From Akkermansiaceae bacterium UBA956 (GTDB lineage Bacteria > Verrucomicrobiota > Verrucomicrobiia > Verrucomicrobiales > Akkermansiaceae), in NCBI GenBank assembly GCA_002293145.1, contig DBCO01000002.1:23524-87523 (forward strand): a stretch of 64,000 nucleotides of DNA, written 5' to 3'. The notes below the pieces were generated by a model. That model was not told where the DNA came from and did no database searches. It saw only the letters and a program-made list of their open reading frames with translations. Numbering within the stretch: position 1 is the first letter of the stretch; every line of letters begins with the position of its first letter. The translations under genes and the position numbers were made by a program. Positions 1-7,838 of the stretch are shown here, in pieces.

Positions 1-132
1 TTTCCTACCATTCATTTTCCTACCCCAATTTCAAGAGATCGTAGTGAAGGTTTCAACTGGTCGCTATAGCTTCCGATTTGAGCACCAACTTGAGTGTTTA
101 CGTGACGCGAAATCTATTGCATCGTAGCGCCG

Positions 133-1065
133 ATGTTACGCCTTAGCACCACGGATTCTTTGTCCACTTCTCGCGCGCCCTTGCACCTTGCCCTCGGTGT
201 TTTTGATGGTGTGCATGCTGGGCATCGCGCGGTGATTGGCTCTGCACAACAACAAGCGATAAGGTCTGGCGGACATTGTGGTGTAGTCACTTTTGATCCT
301 CATCCGATCCGCGTGCTCGCGCCCGAAAGAGCTCCACGGCAGCTATTGGCATCACTCGACCACAAAGCACGTTTGCTAGAAAAGATCGATGTCGATTTTC
401 TGTTAGCCTTGCCATTTACTCAGGCCTTTGCACAAATCACGGCAACAGATTTTATCGAAAGCCTAGTCCGCCATCAGCAAGTAGTCAGCATTTCCGTGGG
501 CGAGGATTGGCGCTTTGGCAAAGGCCGCGAGGGCGATGTCGCCTTCCTGCGCAACGCTGGGGAACGCCTCGGATTTCAAGTCATCGCTCTGCCTCCGGTG
601 ATGCATCAAGGGGAACGAATCAGCAGTACCCGCATCCGCCAATCGATCCGCGATGGAGCCATGGCCAATGCCGCGGAAATGTTAGGCCGCCCGTATGCCA
701 TCGAAGGACTCGTCGTCAAAGGCCAGCAACTGGGTCGCACACTGGGATTTCCCACGGCAAACATCGCACTCGGCGAAGAACAACTGCCGCCCGATGGCGT
801 CTGGGCTGTGCGCGGGCATGGCGAAGGTCACGCTTGGCAAGGCGTTGCCAATTTGGGCAACCGACCCACGGTCGATGGACTCACCCGAGTATTTGAAGTG
901 CATCTCTTCGATCACAATTCCGACCTTTATGGTATGATGTTAGAAGTAGAATTTGTCAAGCACTTGCGGCCCGAGCAAAAGTTTCCAAACCTCGATGCCC
1001 TACGTGAGCAAATTGCCATCGATGCCGCAAATGCACGCGAGGTGTTTTCCTCATTCCGATCTTGA
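133..1065 (+). CDS. ribF: Bifunctional riboflavin kinase / FAD synthetase
   Basis: Cytoplasmic enzyme that phosphorylates riboflavin to FMN and then adenylylates FMN to FAD. The 310-residue product is the usual length. The N-terminal nucleotidyltransferase domain shows GVFDGVHAGH at residues 22-31 and SSTRIR at 164-169. The C-terminal flavokinase domain shows GRTLGFPTAN at 201-210, which carries the PTAN nucleotide-binding motif. The ATG at 133 fits the family N-terminus; no clear Shine-Dalgarno sequence is visible. The next gene on the same strand starts about 150 bases downstream. I saw no FMN riboswitch in the 132 bases upstream. Assignment is secure. Confidence 0.95.
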   Translation: MLRLSTTDSLSTSRAPLHLALGVFDGVHAGHRAVIGSAQQQAIRSGGHCGVVTFDPHPIRVLAPERAPRQLLASLDHKARLLEKIDVDFLLALPFTQAFAQITATDFIESLVRHQQVVSISVGEDWRFGKGREGDVAFLRNAGERLGFQVIALPPVMHQGERISSTRIRQSIRDGAMANAAEMLGRPYAIEGLVVKGQQLGRTLGFPTANIALGEEQLPPDGVWAVRGHGEGHAWQGVANLGNRPTVDGLTRVFEVHLFDHNSDLYGMMLEVEFVKHLRPEQKFPNLDALREQIAIDAANAREVFSSFRS

Positions 1066-1218
1066 CTTCAGACCCGCCCTTAACTCAGTACACGTTGTAC
1101 AAAGATTACATCCCCCCAGATCACAGATACGATTCCCACCTGTCATGCCGCAGATTTTATTGGAAGAATGTGTAGCCAGTGCTACGTAAAAAGAGTAGTC
1201 CTTTCGCCACAACTGCCC

Positions 1219-2373
1219 ATGGAACGCTTCGATTTTCCCATTTCTATACCTTTTAATCATCGTGTGTGCTTCACCCGCGAAGCCTTTGCTGTCAGCAATC
1301 CTCTCGTGCAGGATCTGCTTGTGGAAGGTGGAGGACGTCGGGCCCTAGTCTATTTAGAGCGTTCGGTGGCCGATGCTTGGCCGATGTTAGAGGGGCAAAT
1401 CAGTGCCTACTTTGCGCAAGCGAGCCTCGAGCTTTGTGGCATCGAGATCAAAGACGGTGGCGAAGCGGCTAAGGCGGATGACTCGCTTGTGCGGGCGGTG
1501 TGGGATAAGATCGAGAAAGAAAAAATCGACCGCCATTCCTACGTGCTTTGCATTGGTGGTGGAGCATTTCTCGATGCAATTGGCTTCGGTGCCGCCACTG
1601 CGCATCGCGGTGTGCGCTTGATGCGCTTCCCCACCACGACCCTGTCGCAAGATGACAGTGGCGTCGGGGTAAAAAATGGCATCAATGCCTTTGGCAAAAA
1701 GAACTGGGTCGGATCGTTTGCCGTGCCCTACGCCGTGGTCAACGATTTCCTTTTCCTGCGTACGCAAGACCCCGAGATTAGCCGCCAAGGATTGATTGAG
1801 GCGATCAAGGTGGCACTCGTCAAAGATGGAAATTTTTTCGCCTGGATCGAAGAAAACGCTGCAGCATTGGCACAACTCTTACCCGATGCCCTTGAAGAAT
1901 GCGTCAAGCGTTCCGCTCTCCTGCATGCACGCCACATCGCCCTCGGTGGCGATCCTTATGAAATGGGCAGCAGTCGGCCGCTCGACTTCGGCCACTGGGC
2001 TGCCCACAAGATGGAGCAACTCAGCAGCTTTACTCTCAGCCACGCGGCTGCGGTTTCCGTAGGTCTTTGGCTCGATGTCAACTACTCAGTCAAAGCTGGC
2101 CTGCTCGATGCCTCATCGGCCGCACGCATCGGCGAGGTGTTAGAGATCATGGAGCTGCCGATGTTCCACGAAACCTTGTTGCAGCGCGATGCCCATGGAA
2201 AACTCAAAGTGCTCACCGGGTTGGAAGAATTCCGCGAGCACCTAGGAGGTCGCCTCACCGTGCTGCTTCTGCGCGCTCCAGGCATCGGTGTTGATGTCCA
2301 TGAAATGAACGCCAACTTGATAGAACAATGCATCGAAGAAATGCAATACGGGGCGTTGCAAGTGAATGGTTAA
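1219..2373 (+). CDS. EboD-like sugar phosphate cyclase (3-dehydroquinate synthase superfamily)
   Basis: The product belongs to the dehydroquinate-synthase-like sugar phosphate cyclases, NAD- and zinc-dependent enzymes that cyclise sugar phosphates. With an upstream start at 1168 it would have 401 residues. I prefer the ATG at 1219 (384 residues) because homology begins there with MERFDFPISIPF. In the longer numbering the glycine-rich GGG lies at 130-132, the EAIKVALVKD segment at 211-220, and later DFGHWAAHK and LSHAAAVS supply probable zinc histidines. The N-terminal pattern (HRVCFTREAF, NPLVQDLL) resembles EboD of the ebo cluster more than AroB, which is inference from remembered family patterns. 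No other ebo genes lie nearby. True AroB is the alternative. Confidence 0.75.
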   Translation: MERFDFPISIPFNHRVCFTREAFAVSNPLVQDLLVEGGGRRALVYLERSVADAWPMLEGQISAYFAQASLELCGIEIKDGGEAAKADDSLVRAVWDKIEKEKIDRHSYVLCIGGGAFLDAIGFGAATAHRGVRLMRFPTTTLSQDDSGVGVKNGINAFGKKNWVGSFAVPYAVVNDFLFLRTQDPEISRQGLIEAIKVALVKDGNFFAWIEENAAALAQLLPDALEECVKRSALLHARHIALGGDPYEMGSSRPLDFGHWAAHKMEQLSSFTLSHAAAVSVGLWLDVNYSVKAGLLDASSAARIGEVLEIMELPMFHETLLQRDAHGKLKVLTGLEEFREHLGGRLTVLLLRAPGIGVDVHEMNANLIEQCIEEMQYGALQVNG

Positions 2374-2537
2374 GAGGAGATGAAAAATCGGGCCGTTTGG
2401 TAGATTGTTGCCATGGGTCACAAGATTTCAAGATTTTCATGAGGAACAAGAGCAACTGTTGTTGAAAAAACTTAAAAATCTTACTCAAAACTTCGCGGCT
2501 TAGCGCCTTGGTGATCTTTGCGTTTGATCTAAAATTC

Positions 2538-3176
2538 TCAACGCTGCAGATTTCCTGACAACGCCTCTCGCAGCACACCTCGAGCGCGGAAAAGCAGACT
2601 TTTTACGGAGGAGACACTGGTATCAAGCGCTTTTGCAATGTCGTCGTAGTCCAATCCTTCAAAAGTCCTTAGCACTACGGCCAAGCGCTGTTGTTCTGGC
2701 AGTGCCGCGATAGCGGCATCGATACTGCGATGCAGTTCTCGCTTTTCCATGCCTTCATCAGGGGAAAGTCCTCCATCAGCACGCATTGCCGCAGGATGAT
2801 TCTCCTCTTGCTCATCGAGCGAAATTTCTTTTTTGCGCGATCTACGGCGGCTCTCGTTGAATACCAAATTGCGCATGATCGTATAGAGATAGGTGGTGAA
2901 TTTTGCCTCGGGGCGCCACTTGGGTGCAGAGTTCCACAGTCTCACAAACACTTGTTGCGCGATGTCTTCCGCTTCATGTGCATCATTCAACATCCGCGCC
3001 ACCGTACCGATCACCGCATGCTGATGACGTTCGATCAATTGCCGAAATGCAGACTCATTCCCTCTGGCCGTTTCTAGCATCAATGCCACGTCCACCGCGT
3101 CGTCTGCATCGACGCCGAGGGCTTGGTTTGATGATTGATCGGGAAAAAATCCAGGCATGGAACTTGCTGCCGTCAT
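2538..3176 (-). CDS. ECF-type RNA polymerase sigma factor
   Basis: Sigma-70 family alternative sigma factor that would direct RNA polymerase to a special promoter set. The product from the ATG at 3176 has 212 residues; the frame is open further upstream to 3281, but that stretch is not sigma-like and would overlap mutL. Region 2 is visible as MLNDAHEAEDIAQQVFVRLW followed by FTTYLYTIMRNLVFNESRR. Region 4 is the helix-turn-helix RLAVVLRTFEGLDYDDIAKAL with VSSVKSLLFRARGVLRE. No anti-sigma gene is adjacent, so the controlling signal cannot be read from context. It is divergent from mutL with 94 bases between starts. Confidence 0.9.
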   Translation of the reverse strand: MTAASSMPGFFPDQSSNQALGVDADDAVDVALMLETARGNESAFRQLIERHQHAVIGTVARMLNDAHEAEDIAQQVFVRLWNSAPKWRPEAKFTTYLYTIMRNLVFNESRRRSRKKEISLDEQEENHPAAMRADGGLSPDEGMEKRELHRSIDAAIAALPEQQRLAVVLRTFEGLDYDDIAKALDTSVSSVKSLLFRARGVLREALSGNLQR

Positions 3177-3270
3177 GGTCCATGGAAACAAACCAAGAAG
3201 AAAGGCATAAGTTGCGAAAAAATTGGCTTGGTCGCAGGAAAGTTCGCGAATAGGCTTCGCACCGAGCACT

Positions 3271-5067
3271 ATGCCGCGCATTCACGTACTACCCGATATT
3301 CTGGCGAGCCAAGTGGCAGCGGGAGAGGTCGTGGAACGTCCTTCGAGTGTCGTCAAGGAATTGGTGGAAAACTCCATCGATGCAGGAGCTCGGGAGATTT
3401 TGGTAGAGGTCGAGCGCGGTGGTATGGTACTGATCCGCATCACCGATGATGGCTGCGGCATGGCGCAAGATGATGCTCTCCTTTCGTTAGAAAGACACGC
3501 CACCAGCAAGCTACGCCAGACCAGCGACCTGCACAGCATCATGACCTTGGGATTTCGCGGCGAAGCCATTCCCAGCATCGCCAGTGTCTCGCGCTTTCGC
3601 ATGATCACCCGTGAGCGCGCGAGCGTAGCAGGCACCGAAGTCATCGTCGAAGGAGGAAGAATCCGTGATGTCCGCGAGGCTGGATGCGCTCCAGGAACGA
3701 CCATCGAGATCAAGCAGCTATTTTTCAACATCCCCGCGCGGCGAAAATTTCTCAAAGCTGAGACCACCGAGGCCTCACACGTCGAGCTCGAAGTACGCCT
3801 TCATGCACTAGCAGCCGAATATGTCCGCTTTCGCTACCGCCGCGATGGCAACGAATTATTTGACCTCCCGCAAGTCGCCAGTAAACAAGATCGATTGAGA
3901 CATTTGTTAGGTGCCGAGACTGCCGCAGAGTTGATCGAGATTCCCCTCTTTCATGGCAATGGGTTTAGCGGAGAAGGACAAATGCTGCCAGCCGTTCACG
4001 CTCGCAAAGGCCGCCGGCATCAGTGCGTTTTCCTCAATGGTCGCCCGATCGAAGACCAAGCCATCTCGCGCGGTCTTGCCGAGGGTTTCAAAGGTGGCCT
4101 GATGGATGGCATGCACCCAGCTGCATGGCTATGGATCGAGATGGAACCACAGCTTGTCGATGTCAACGTCCATCCCGCCAAACGCGAAGTGCGCTTTCAC
4201 CGCAGTCACGATCTGCGTGATAGCATCGCCCTCGCGGTGAATCAGGCACTACAGAAACATCTTCGGCGCAACGAGGCACCTGCTGCTGAGCTCTCAGCAC
4301 CACGCAGCGGAATGATCAAGAGCGCGATGAGTGCAGCCGTAGCTTTTACCGAGAACAAAACAAGCGAGCCTGCACCGCAACTAGCAGCATGGAGCATGGC
4401 CAACCGTCAGTGGCTTCCACAACAAACACAAGAGGTCATGGAACTGGCTGGTGAAGAGTCCGCACCGCTAGAAACTGCCGCAAAAGCCAAAGTTCACGGC
4501 GCTGCGGCATTTCGCGTCATTGGTCAGGTCAATCAGCGCTTTATCGTGCTTGAAAGTCACGATGGGCTAGTTCTCTTCGATCCCCGTGCGGCACGGGAGC
4601 GCATTTTTTATGAACAAATGCTGCGCGCTGAGACCCTGGGCGTAGAATCCCAAGGACTGCTGGTCCCCATACTTGTCGAAGTTGATCCACGTGAACATGA
4701 TCTCGTCATGCGCAATCACGATCGCTTTGCTGCAGCGGGTCTGGAGCTTGGGGATTTTGGCGGAGGCACACTTCAAGTCCGCAGTTTTCCTCCTTTTTTA
4801 CGCATCAAAGATCCGCGGAGCTTTGTGCACGAAGTGATTGATGACCTGATTGCCGGCGGCGCAGGAGGTTCCAAGATCGCCTTTGAAAAACTCGCGAAAT
4901 CATTGGCAAAAAAGGCCGCTACAGGAGAACCAGCAGACGAGAGTATCGCTATGGATCTGCTAGATGAACTTTTCCGCTGCGATCTCCCCTATTGCGCTGC
5001 TGACGGTCGCCCAACGCTCACAGAATTTTCCCTCCGCGAGCTAGAACGTCGTTTCGGCAATCGTTAG
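3271..5067 (+). CDS. mutL: DNA mismatch repair protein MutL
   Basis: GHKL ATPase that couples MutS mismatch recognition to strand removal. The ATG at 3271 gives 598 residues and the canonical MPRIHVLPDILASQVAAGE start; the frame is open from 3223. ATPase motifs are intact: E30 and N34 in KELVENSIDAGA, DDGCGM at 59-64 and GFRGEA at 94-99, and DVNVHPAKREVRF near residue 290. In the C-terminal domain the usual endonuclease motif DQHAxxER is replaced by DPRAARER (from D437), and the late CPHGRP-like motif reads CAADGRP (C575). The nicking site may therefore be altered or absent. Divergent from the sigma gene. Confidence 0.95.
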   Translation: MPRIHVLPDILASQVAAGEVVERPSSVVKELVENSIDAGAREILVEVERGGMVLIRITDDGCGMAQDDALLSLERHATSKLRQTSDLHSIMTLGFRGEAIPSIASVSRFRMITRERASVAGTEVIVEGGRIRDVREAGCAPGTTIEIKQLFFNIPARRKFLKAETTEASHVELEVRLHALAAEYVRFRYRRDGNELFDLPQVASKQDRLRHLLGAETAAELIEIPLFHGNGFSGEGQMLPAVHARKGRRHQCVFLNGRPIEDQAISRGLAEGFKGGLMDGMHPAAWLWIEMEPQLVDVNVHPAKREVRFHRSHDLRDSIALAVNQALQKHLRRNEAPAAELSAPRSGMIKSAMSAAVAFTENKTSEPAPQLAAWSMANRQWLPQQTQEVMELAGEESAPLETAAKAKVHGAAAFRVIGQVNQRFIVLESHDGLVLFDPRAARERIFYEQMLRAETLGVESQGLLVPILVEVDPREHDLVMRNHDRFAAAGLELGDFGGGTLQVRSFPPFLRIKDPRSFVHEVIDDLIAGGAGGSKIAFEKLAKSLAKKAATGEPADESIAMDLLDELFRCDLPYCAADGRPTLTEFSLRELERRFGNR

Positions 5068-5082
5068 TGACTGAACTACCAT

Positions 5083-5667
5083 TTACTTACGTGGAATCAC
5101 CAAGGACTTGCCAATTTGCAAAATCGTACCGCGAATGCCATTGGCACGCTGAATTGCAGAAACCGAGGACTTGTAGCGGATTGCCAACCCATATAGCGTA
5201 TCGCCTTTTTTCACTACTACACGCGTTGAGGGAGCAAGTTTCGGCTTAACCACCACTGGCTTGGGCTTCACGGCAGGCTTAGCCGTCGGCTTAGGTGCTG
5301 TGCGCGCGGTGGAAGTCGTGCTAGGTGATTTGGGTAATGTGCTTGCCGTAGTCATAGGGCGCACTTGCGCAAACTCAGATTTCGAAGCAGCAGCGGTGGG
5401 CAAAGGAGTTGCGTCGCGCGGTGGAGTATCGTTTGAAGCCATCGACGAATTGATCGTCGAATTGCGACGCCATTTCGATGGATCATCGGCCCAGGCCTCG
5501 ACGTAGTTGCCGCTGCTATCAAAAGGACCATAGCCCGTATCGCCGGCTCCACTGCCGCCCGTAGCGCAGGAATTGAGAAATAAAGACCCGATCGAGAATG
5601 CGCCGAGAGTGAGAGCGGAAAGAATCGGTTTGGAATAAATATGGAAAGTGATGAGCGAACGCTTCAT
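5083..5667 (-). CDS. LysM-domain lipoprotein
   Basis: Predicted envelope lipoprotein that binds peptidoglycan. From the ATG at 5667 the product has 194 residues and begins with a signal peptide (MKRSLITFHIYSKP, then a hydrophobic stretch) ending in the lipobox-like FLNSCATG. The middle is low-complexity, rich in Ser, Thr, Pro and Lys with repeated KPxxKP units, a likely periplasmic spacer. The last about 45 residues form one LysM domain: VVVKKGDTLYGLAIRYKSSV, AIQRANGI, ILQIGKSLVIP. The gene converges on mutL with 15 bases between stop codons. An earlier in-frame start at 5721 would only lengthen the N-terminus with non-signal sequence. Confidence 0.85.
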   Translation of the reverse strand: MKRSLITFHIYSKPILSALTLGAFSIGSLFLNSCATGGSGAGDTGYGPFDSSGNYVEAWADDPSKWRRNSTINSSMASNDTPPRDATPLPTAAASKSEFAQVRPMTTASTLPKSPSTTSTARTAPKPTAKPAVKPKPVVVKPKLAPSTRVVVKKGDTLYGLAIRYKSSVSAIQRANGIRGTILQIGKSLVIPRK

Positions 5668-5929
5668 AAAAAAAGTTGTAAGTGTGATGAAAAAAGAAAG
5701 ATAAAATTCAACCAAAATCAACTAGCAGATCACATTCCATAAAGAGAAAGAAATGACATCGACTCGTGATGGCACAAGGATGAGATGATCGGCGAGATGG
5801 GAGAATGCAGGAAAAAGATAATCACCGGAACTCAAAAAGCTCAAACGTTGATGAAAAAAAGAATCAATAGAATCAAAAAATAAGCCACAGCAGTTTCTTG
5901 CCAGGTGGCGCCGCGGAGAAATAATCAGA

Positions 5930-6139
5930 TCATGAGCCGAACATGCCCTTCATCTTACTAAGTAAACCTCCGCTGAGGCTGCCAAGGTCTGGAGATTGGC
6001 CCGACAACAATTGATCGATAACGCCCTGAAATTGCTCAGGCATTTTGGATTTAACAAATTCCCCCACAGCTTGAATCGCTTGTGAGGCCATCTCATCCGA
6101 CAGCCCGAGGCCTGTCAATTTTGCTTTTAATTCGTCCAT
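5930..6139 (-). CDS. Small helical protein of unknown function
   Basis: A 69-residue product from the ATG at 6139; the reading frame is open further upstream but the extra residues look non-coding. It starts MDELKAKLTGLGLSDEMASQ and continues with alternating acidic and hydrophobic residues, predicted mostly helical, ending in a glycine- and serine-rich tail (SLSGGLLSKMKGMFGS). No signal peptide, membrane segment or cysteine is present. I do not recognise a family with certainty. It lies alone between the LysM lipoprotein and tRNA-Leu, all on the minus strand, with a 200-base AT-rich gap downstream in which I see nothing. Confidence 0.6.
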   Translation of the reverse strand: MDELKAKLTGLGLSDEMASQAIQAVGEFVKSKMPEQFQGVIDQLLSGQSPDLGSLSGGLLSKMKGMFGS

Positions 6140-6330
6140 TATGGTAAAAATGCTAGTATTCAGAGGGAAATCAGACGCTGAGAGCAACGCAATAGCGCAC
6201 TCTGAAATCACTATTTCCCGCAGCAAATTTCCCACAAATCCCCAATCATACAAGCCTTAAATTCCCCAATCTACGCATTTCCGAAATAAACTCGGAACTC
6301 ATATCGAGCAAATCGGGTGACTTTTGTTGC

Positions 6331-6363
6331 AAAACAAAAAGCCACACTCCAGAGAGTGTGGCT
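6331..6363 (-). terminator. Rho-independent terminator of tRNA-Leu
   Basis: An inverted repeat of GCCACACTC and GAGTGTGGC (6341-6349 and 6355-6363) reads on the minus strand as a strong hairpin followed by TTTTTGTTTT. It ends transcription about 16 bases past the tRNA-Leu 3' end. Confidence 0.85.
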
Positions 6364-6378
6364 TTTGTGCGTAATAAG

Positions 6379-6460
6379 TACCGGGAACAGGACTCGAACC
6401 TGCACAGATGAATCCACTTGAACCTAAACCAAGCGCGTCTACCAATTCCGCCATCCCGGC
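6379..6460 (-). tRNA. tRNA-Leu (anticodon TAG)
   Basis: Read on the minus strand, the gene starts GCCGGGA and closes with TCCCGGT plus discriminator A, a seven-pair acceptor stem with a G-T first pair. The anticodon arm is CTTGG-TTTAGGT-TCAAG, which places TAG at the anticodon. The T arm contains GGTTCGAGTCC. A long variable arm between the anticodon and T arms is as expected for leucine tRNA. The 3' CCA is not encoded. The terminator follows directly. Confidence 0.95.
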
Positions 6461-6543
6461 GCGGGCGCAGTGTGATCAGGTTTTTCCTGACTGGCAAGTA
6501 GCGAATGCAAAAAAAATCGCGGAACTTGCTGATGCATCGGAAC

Positions 6544-6573
6544 AAAAAAACGCGCACCCAGATAGAGTGCACG
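6544..6573 (-). terminator. Rho-independent terminator of trxA
   Basis: On the minus strand CGTGCAC, a nine-base loop and GTGCGCG form a seven-pair stem with one G-T pair, followed by TTTTTTTG. It lies about 20 bases past the trxA stop codon. Confidence 0.75.
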
Positions 6574-6593
6574 TTGTTTGTTAGAATATTTGA

Positions 6594-6914
6594 TTATGCC
6601 AAAGCAAGGAGCTTGGCTTTAAGTTGGTCTTTGGTGACATTGGCGCCAACAATCTGGTCTTTCACTTCGCCGTCTTTGAAGAAGAGCAAGAAGGGAATAG
6701 AGCGCACGCCGTACTTCACCGCGAGCTCGCGGGCGTTATCGACATTAACTTTGCCAACTTTTGCTTGACCCGCCAACTCATCGGAGAGCTGATCAATGAT
6801 TGGGCCGATCGCTTTGCAAGGACCGCACCATTCGGCCCAGAAATCGACAAGAACAGGGGTGGAGGATTCGATTACTTCGCTTTGGAAGTTAGTATCAGTG
6901 AATTGAAGTGCCAT
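6594..6914 (-). CDS. trxA: Thioredoxin
   Basis: Cytoplasmic dithiol-disulfide oxidoreductase that keeps protein cysteines reduced and supplies electrons to reductases. The 106-residue product is standard length with no signal peptide. The active site WCGPC is at residues 29-33, and the cis-proline follows in RSIPFLLFF (P74). The buried aspartate sits in VLVDFWAEW. It is a single-gene unit on the minus strand with its own terminator downstream. Assignment is secure. Confidence 0.97.
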   Translation of the reverse strand: MALQFTDTNFQSEVIESSTPVLVDFWAEWCGPCKAIGPIIDQLSDELAGQAKVGKVNVDNARELAVKYGVRSIPFLLFFKDGEVKDQIVGANVTKDQLKAKLLALA

Positions 6915-6950
6915 GCGCAGAACATGGACGTATTATTGCAAAACGTCAAG

Positions 6951-6978
6951 AGCCGCTCGGAAAAAAATCCGAACGGCT
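6951..6978 (-). terminator. Hairpin downstream of the 27-residue peptide gene, probable terminator
   Basis: AGCCGCTCGG (6951-6960) and CCGAACGGCT (6969-6978) form a ten-pair stem with one G-T pair around an A/T-rich loop. On the minus strand it is followed by CTTGACGTTTTG, a weak T tract. It lies between the 27-residue reading frame and trxA, so it may end the proline-rich protein transcript. Confidence 0.5.
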
Positions 6979-7018
6979 CTTTGCGAATGATTTGATCGTC
7001 ACTTCTGCGACTGCATTG

Positions 7019-7102
7019 TTACGCGATGGGAGACATCCAAGTAAGGATGGCTACGGCCAATGCGCCTGCGCCGAGAAGAATATTGATGATAGTAAGTGCC
7101 AT
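7019..7102 (-). CDS. 27-residue hydrophobic membrane peptide
   Basis: A short open frame from ATG at 7102 to TAA, product MALTIINILLGAGALAVAIL followed by TWMSPIA. It is one uninterrupted transmembrane helix with a small polar end. It starts 36 bases after the stop of the proline-rich membrane protein, on the same strand, and is followed by a hairpin. The clean helix, small-residue pattern (GAGALAVA) and operon position suggest a real small membrane protein, perhaps a partner of the upstream protein. No homologue is known to me and the length is close to chance, so this is tentative. Confidence 0.4.
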   Translation of the reverse strand: MALTIINILLGAGALAVAILTWMSPIA

Positions 7103-7138
7103 AGTAGTGAGTAGTAGATCGTTAGATGAAAAATCAGA

Positions 7139-7747
7139 TTAGAACAGTTTATCCCAGCCTTCCCAGAGATTTACGGTCATGCACTGAAATGCAAGAACAC
7201 CGCAAGCGGCGAGGAAGCCAAAGATCGAGAGAACAGTAGTAACGGTGTCTGAACCTTCTTCTTCATCTTCCGATTGCAAGGTTGCCATTTGGGTGGCCGA
7301 TAGCGAACCTGTTGAAAGTGGTTGAGTCGGAGGAGCGAGTTGCACGGTGGCTTTCGGAAGAGCTACGGTGTTCGCAGGAGCGCCTGGAGCGAAACCAGTC
7401 AGCGGAGCAGTGCGGAGAGGCACGGTCGGAGCGCCAGTGGCTCCAGTGTTGAGCCTGATGGTAGGTGCAGGCGCTGGACGGGCTGTTGGTGGACCGGCAG
7501 TTTTGAGAGGAATCGTGGGAGCAGGCGCAGGAATGCTGGCCGAAGGAGCAGATACCGTGGCCACTGGTGGCGCAGGTGCGCTAACTGTTGGAGTCGGTGG
7601 CTTAGGAATCATAGGAGCCGATGGTGGAGCAACCGGAGCGGGTGCTACTGGTGCGTCACTGGCTGTGAGCGTGACTCGCACGGTTTCCTTTTTCAAAGGA
7701 ATGCTGGAAGTCTGTTTGGAAGGCGTTGTGTTTTGTTCGTCACTCAT
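7139..7747 (-). CDS. Proline/alanine-rich protein with one C-terminal membrane anchor
   Basis: The 202-residue product has three parts: a polar N-terminus (TSSIPLKKETVRVTL, residues 13-27), about 120 residues of low-complexity Pro-Ala-Val-Thr sequence with short repeats such as PTIPLKT, PTIRLNT and PTVPLRT, and a C-terminal segment with an acidic stretch (EDEEEGSD) and one transmembrane helix (VLSIFGFLAACGVLAFQCM) before WEGWDKLF. There is no signal peptide, so it is probably tail-anchored with the proline-rich region in the cytoplasm. No catalytic domain is visible. Function unknown. A small membrane peptide gene follows. Confidence 0.75.
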   Translation of the reverse strand: MSDEQNTTPSKQTSSIPLKKETVRVTLTASDAPVAPAPVAPPSAPMIPKPPTPTVSAPAPPVATVSAPSASIPAPAPTIPLKTAGPPTARPAPAPTIRLNTGATGAPTVPLRTAPLTGFAPGAPANTVALPKATVQLAPPTQPLSTGSLSATQMATLQSEDEEEGSDTVTTVLSIFGFLAACGVLAFQCMTVNLWEGWDKLF

Positions 7748-7838
7748 GGATTAGGGTCTTATGGTGTGTGCAATTGAGAAAACCGAAATTTGGCGGGGAT
7801 GTCAAACAAGGAAATCAATCTTTGTGAAATTTTTTCGA

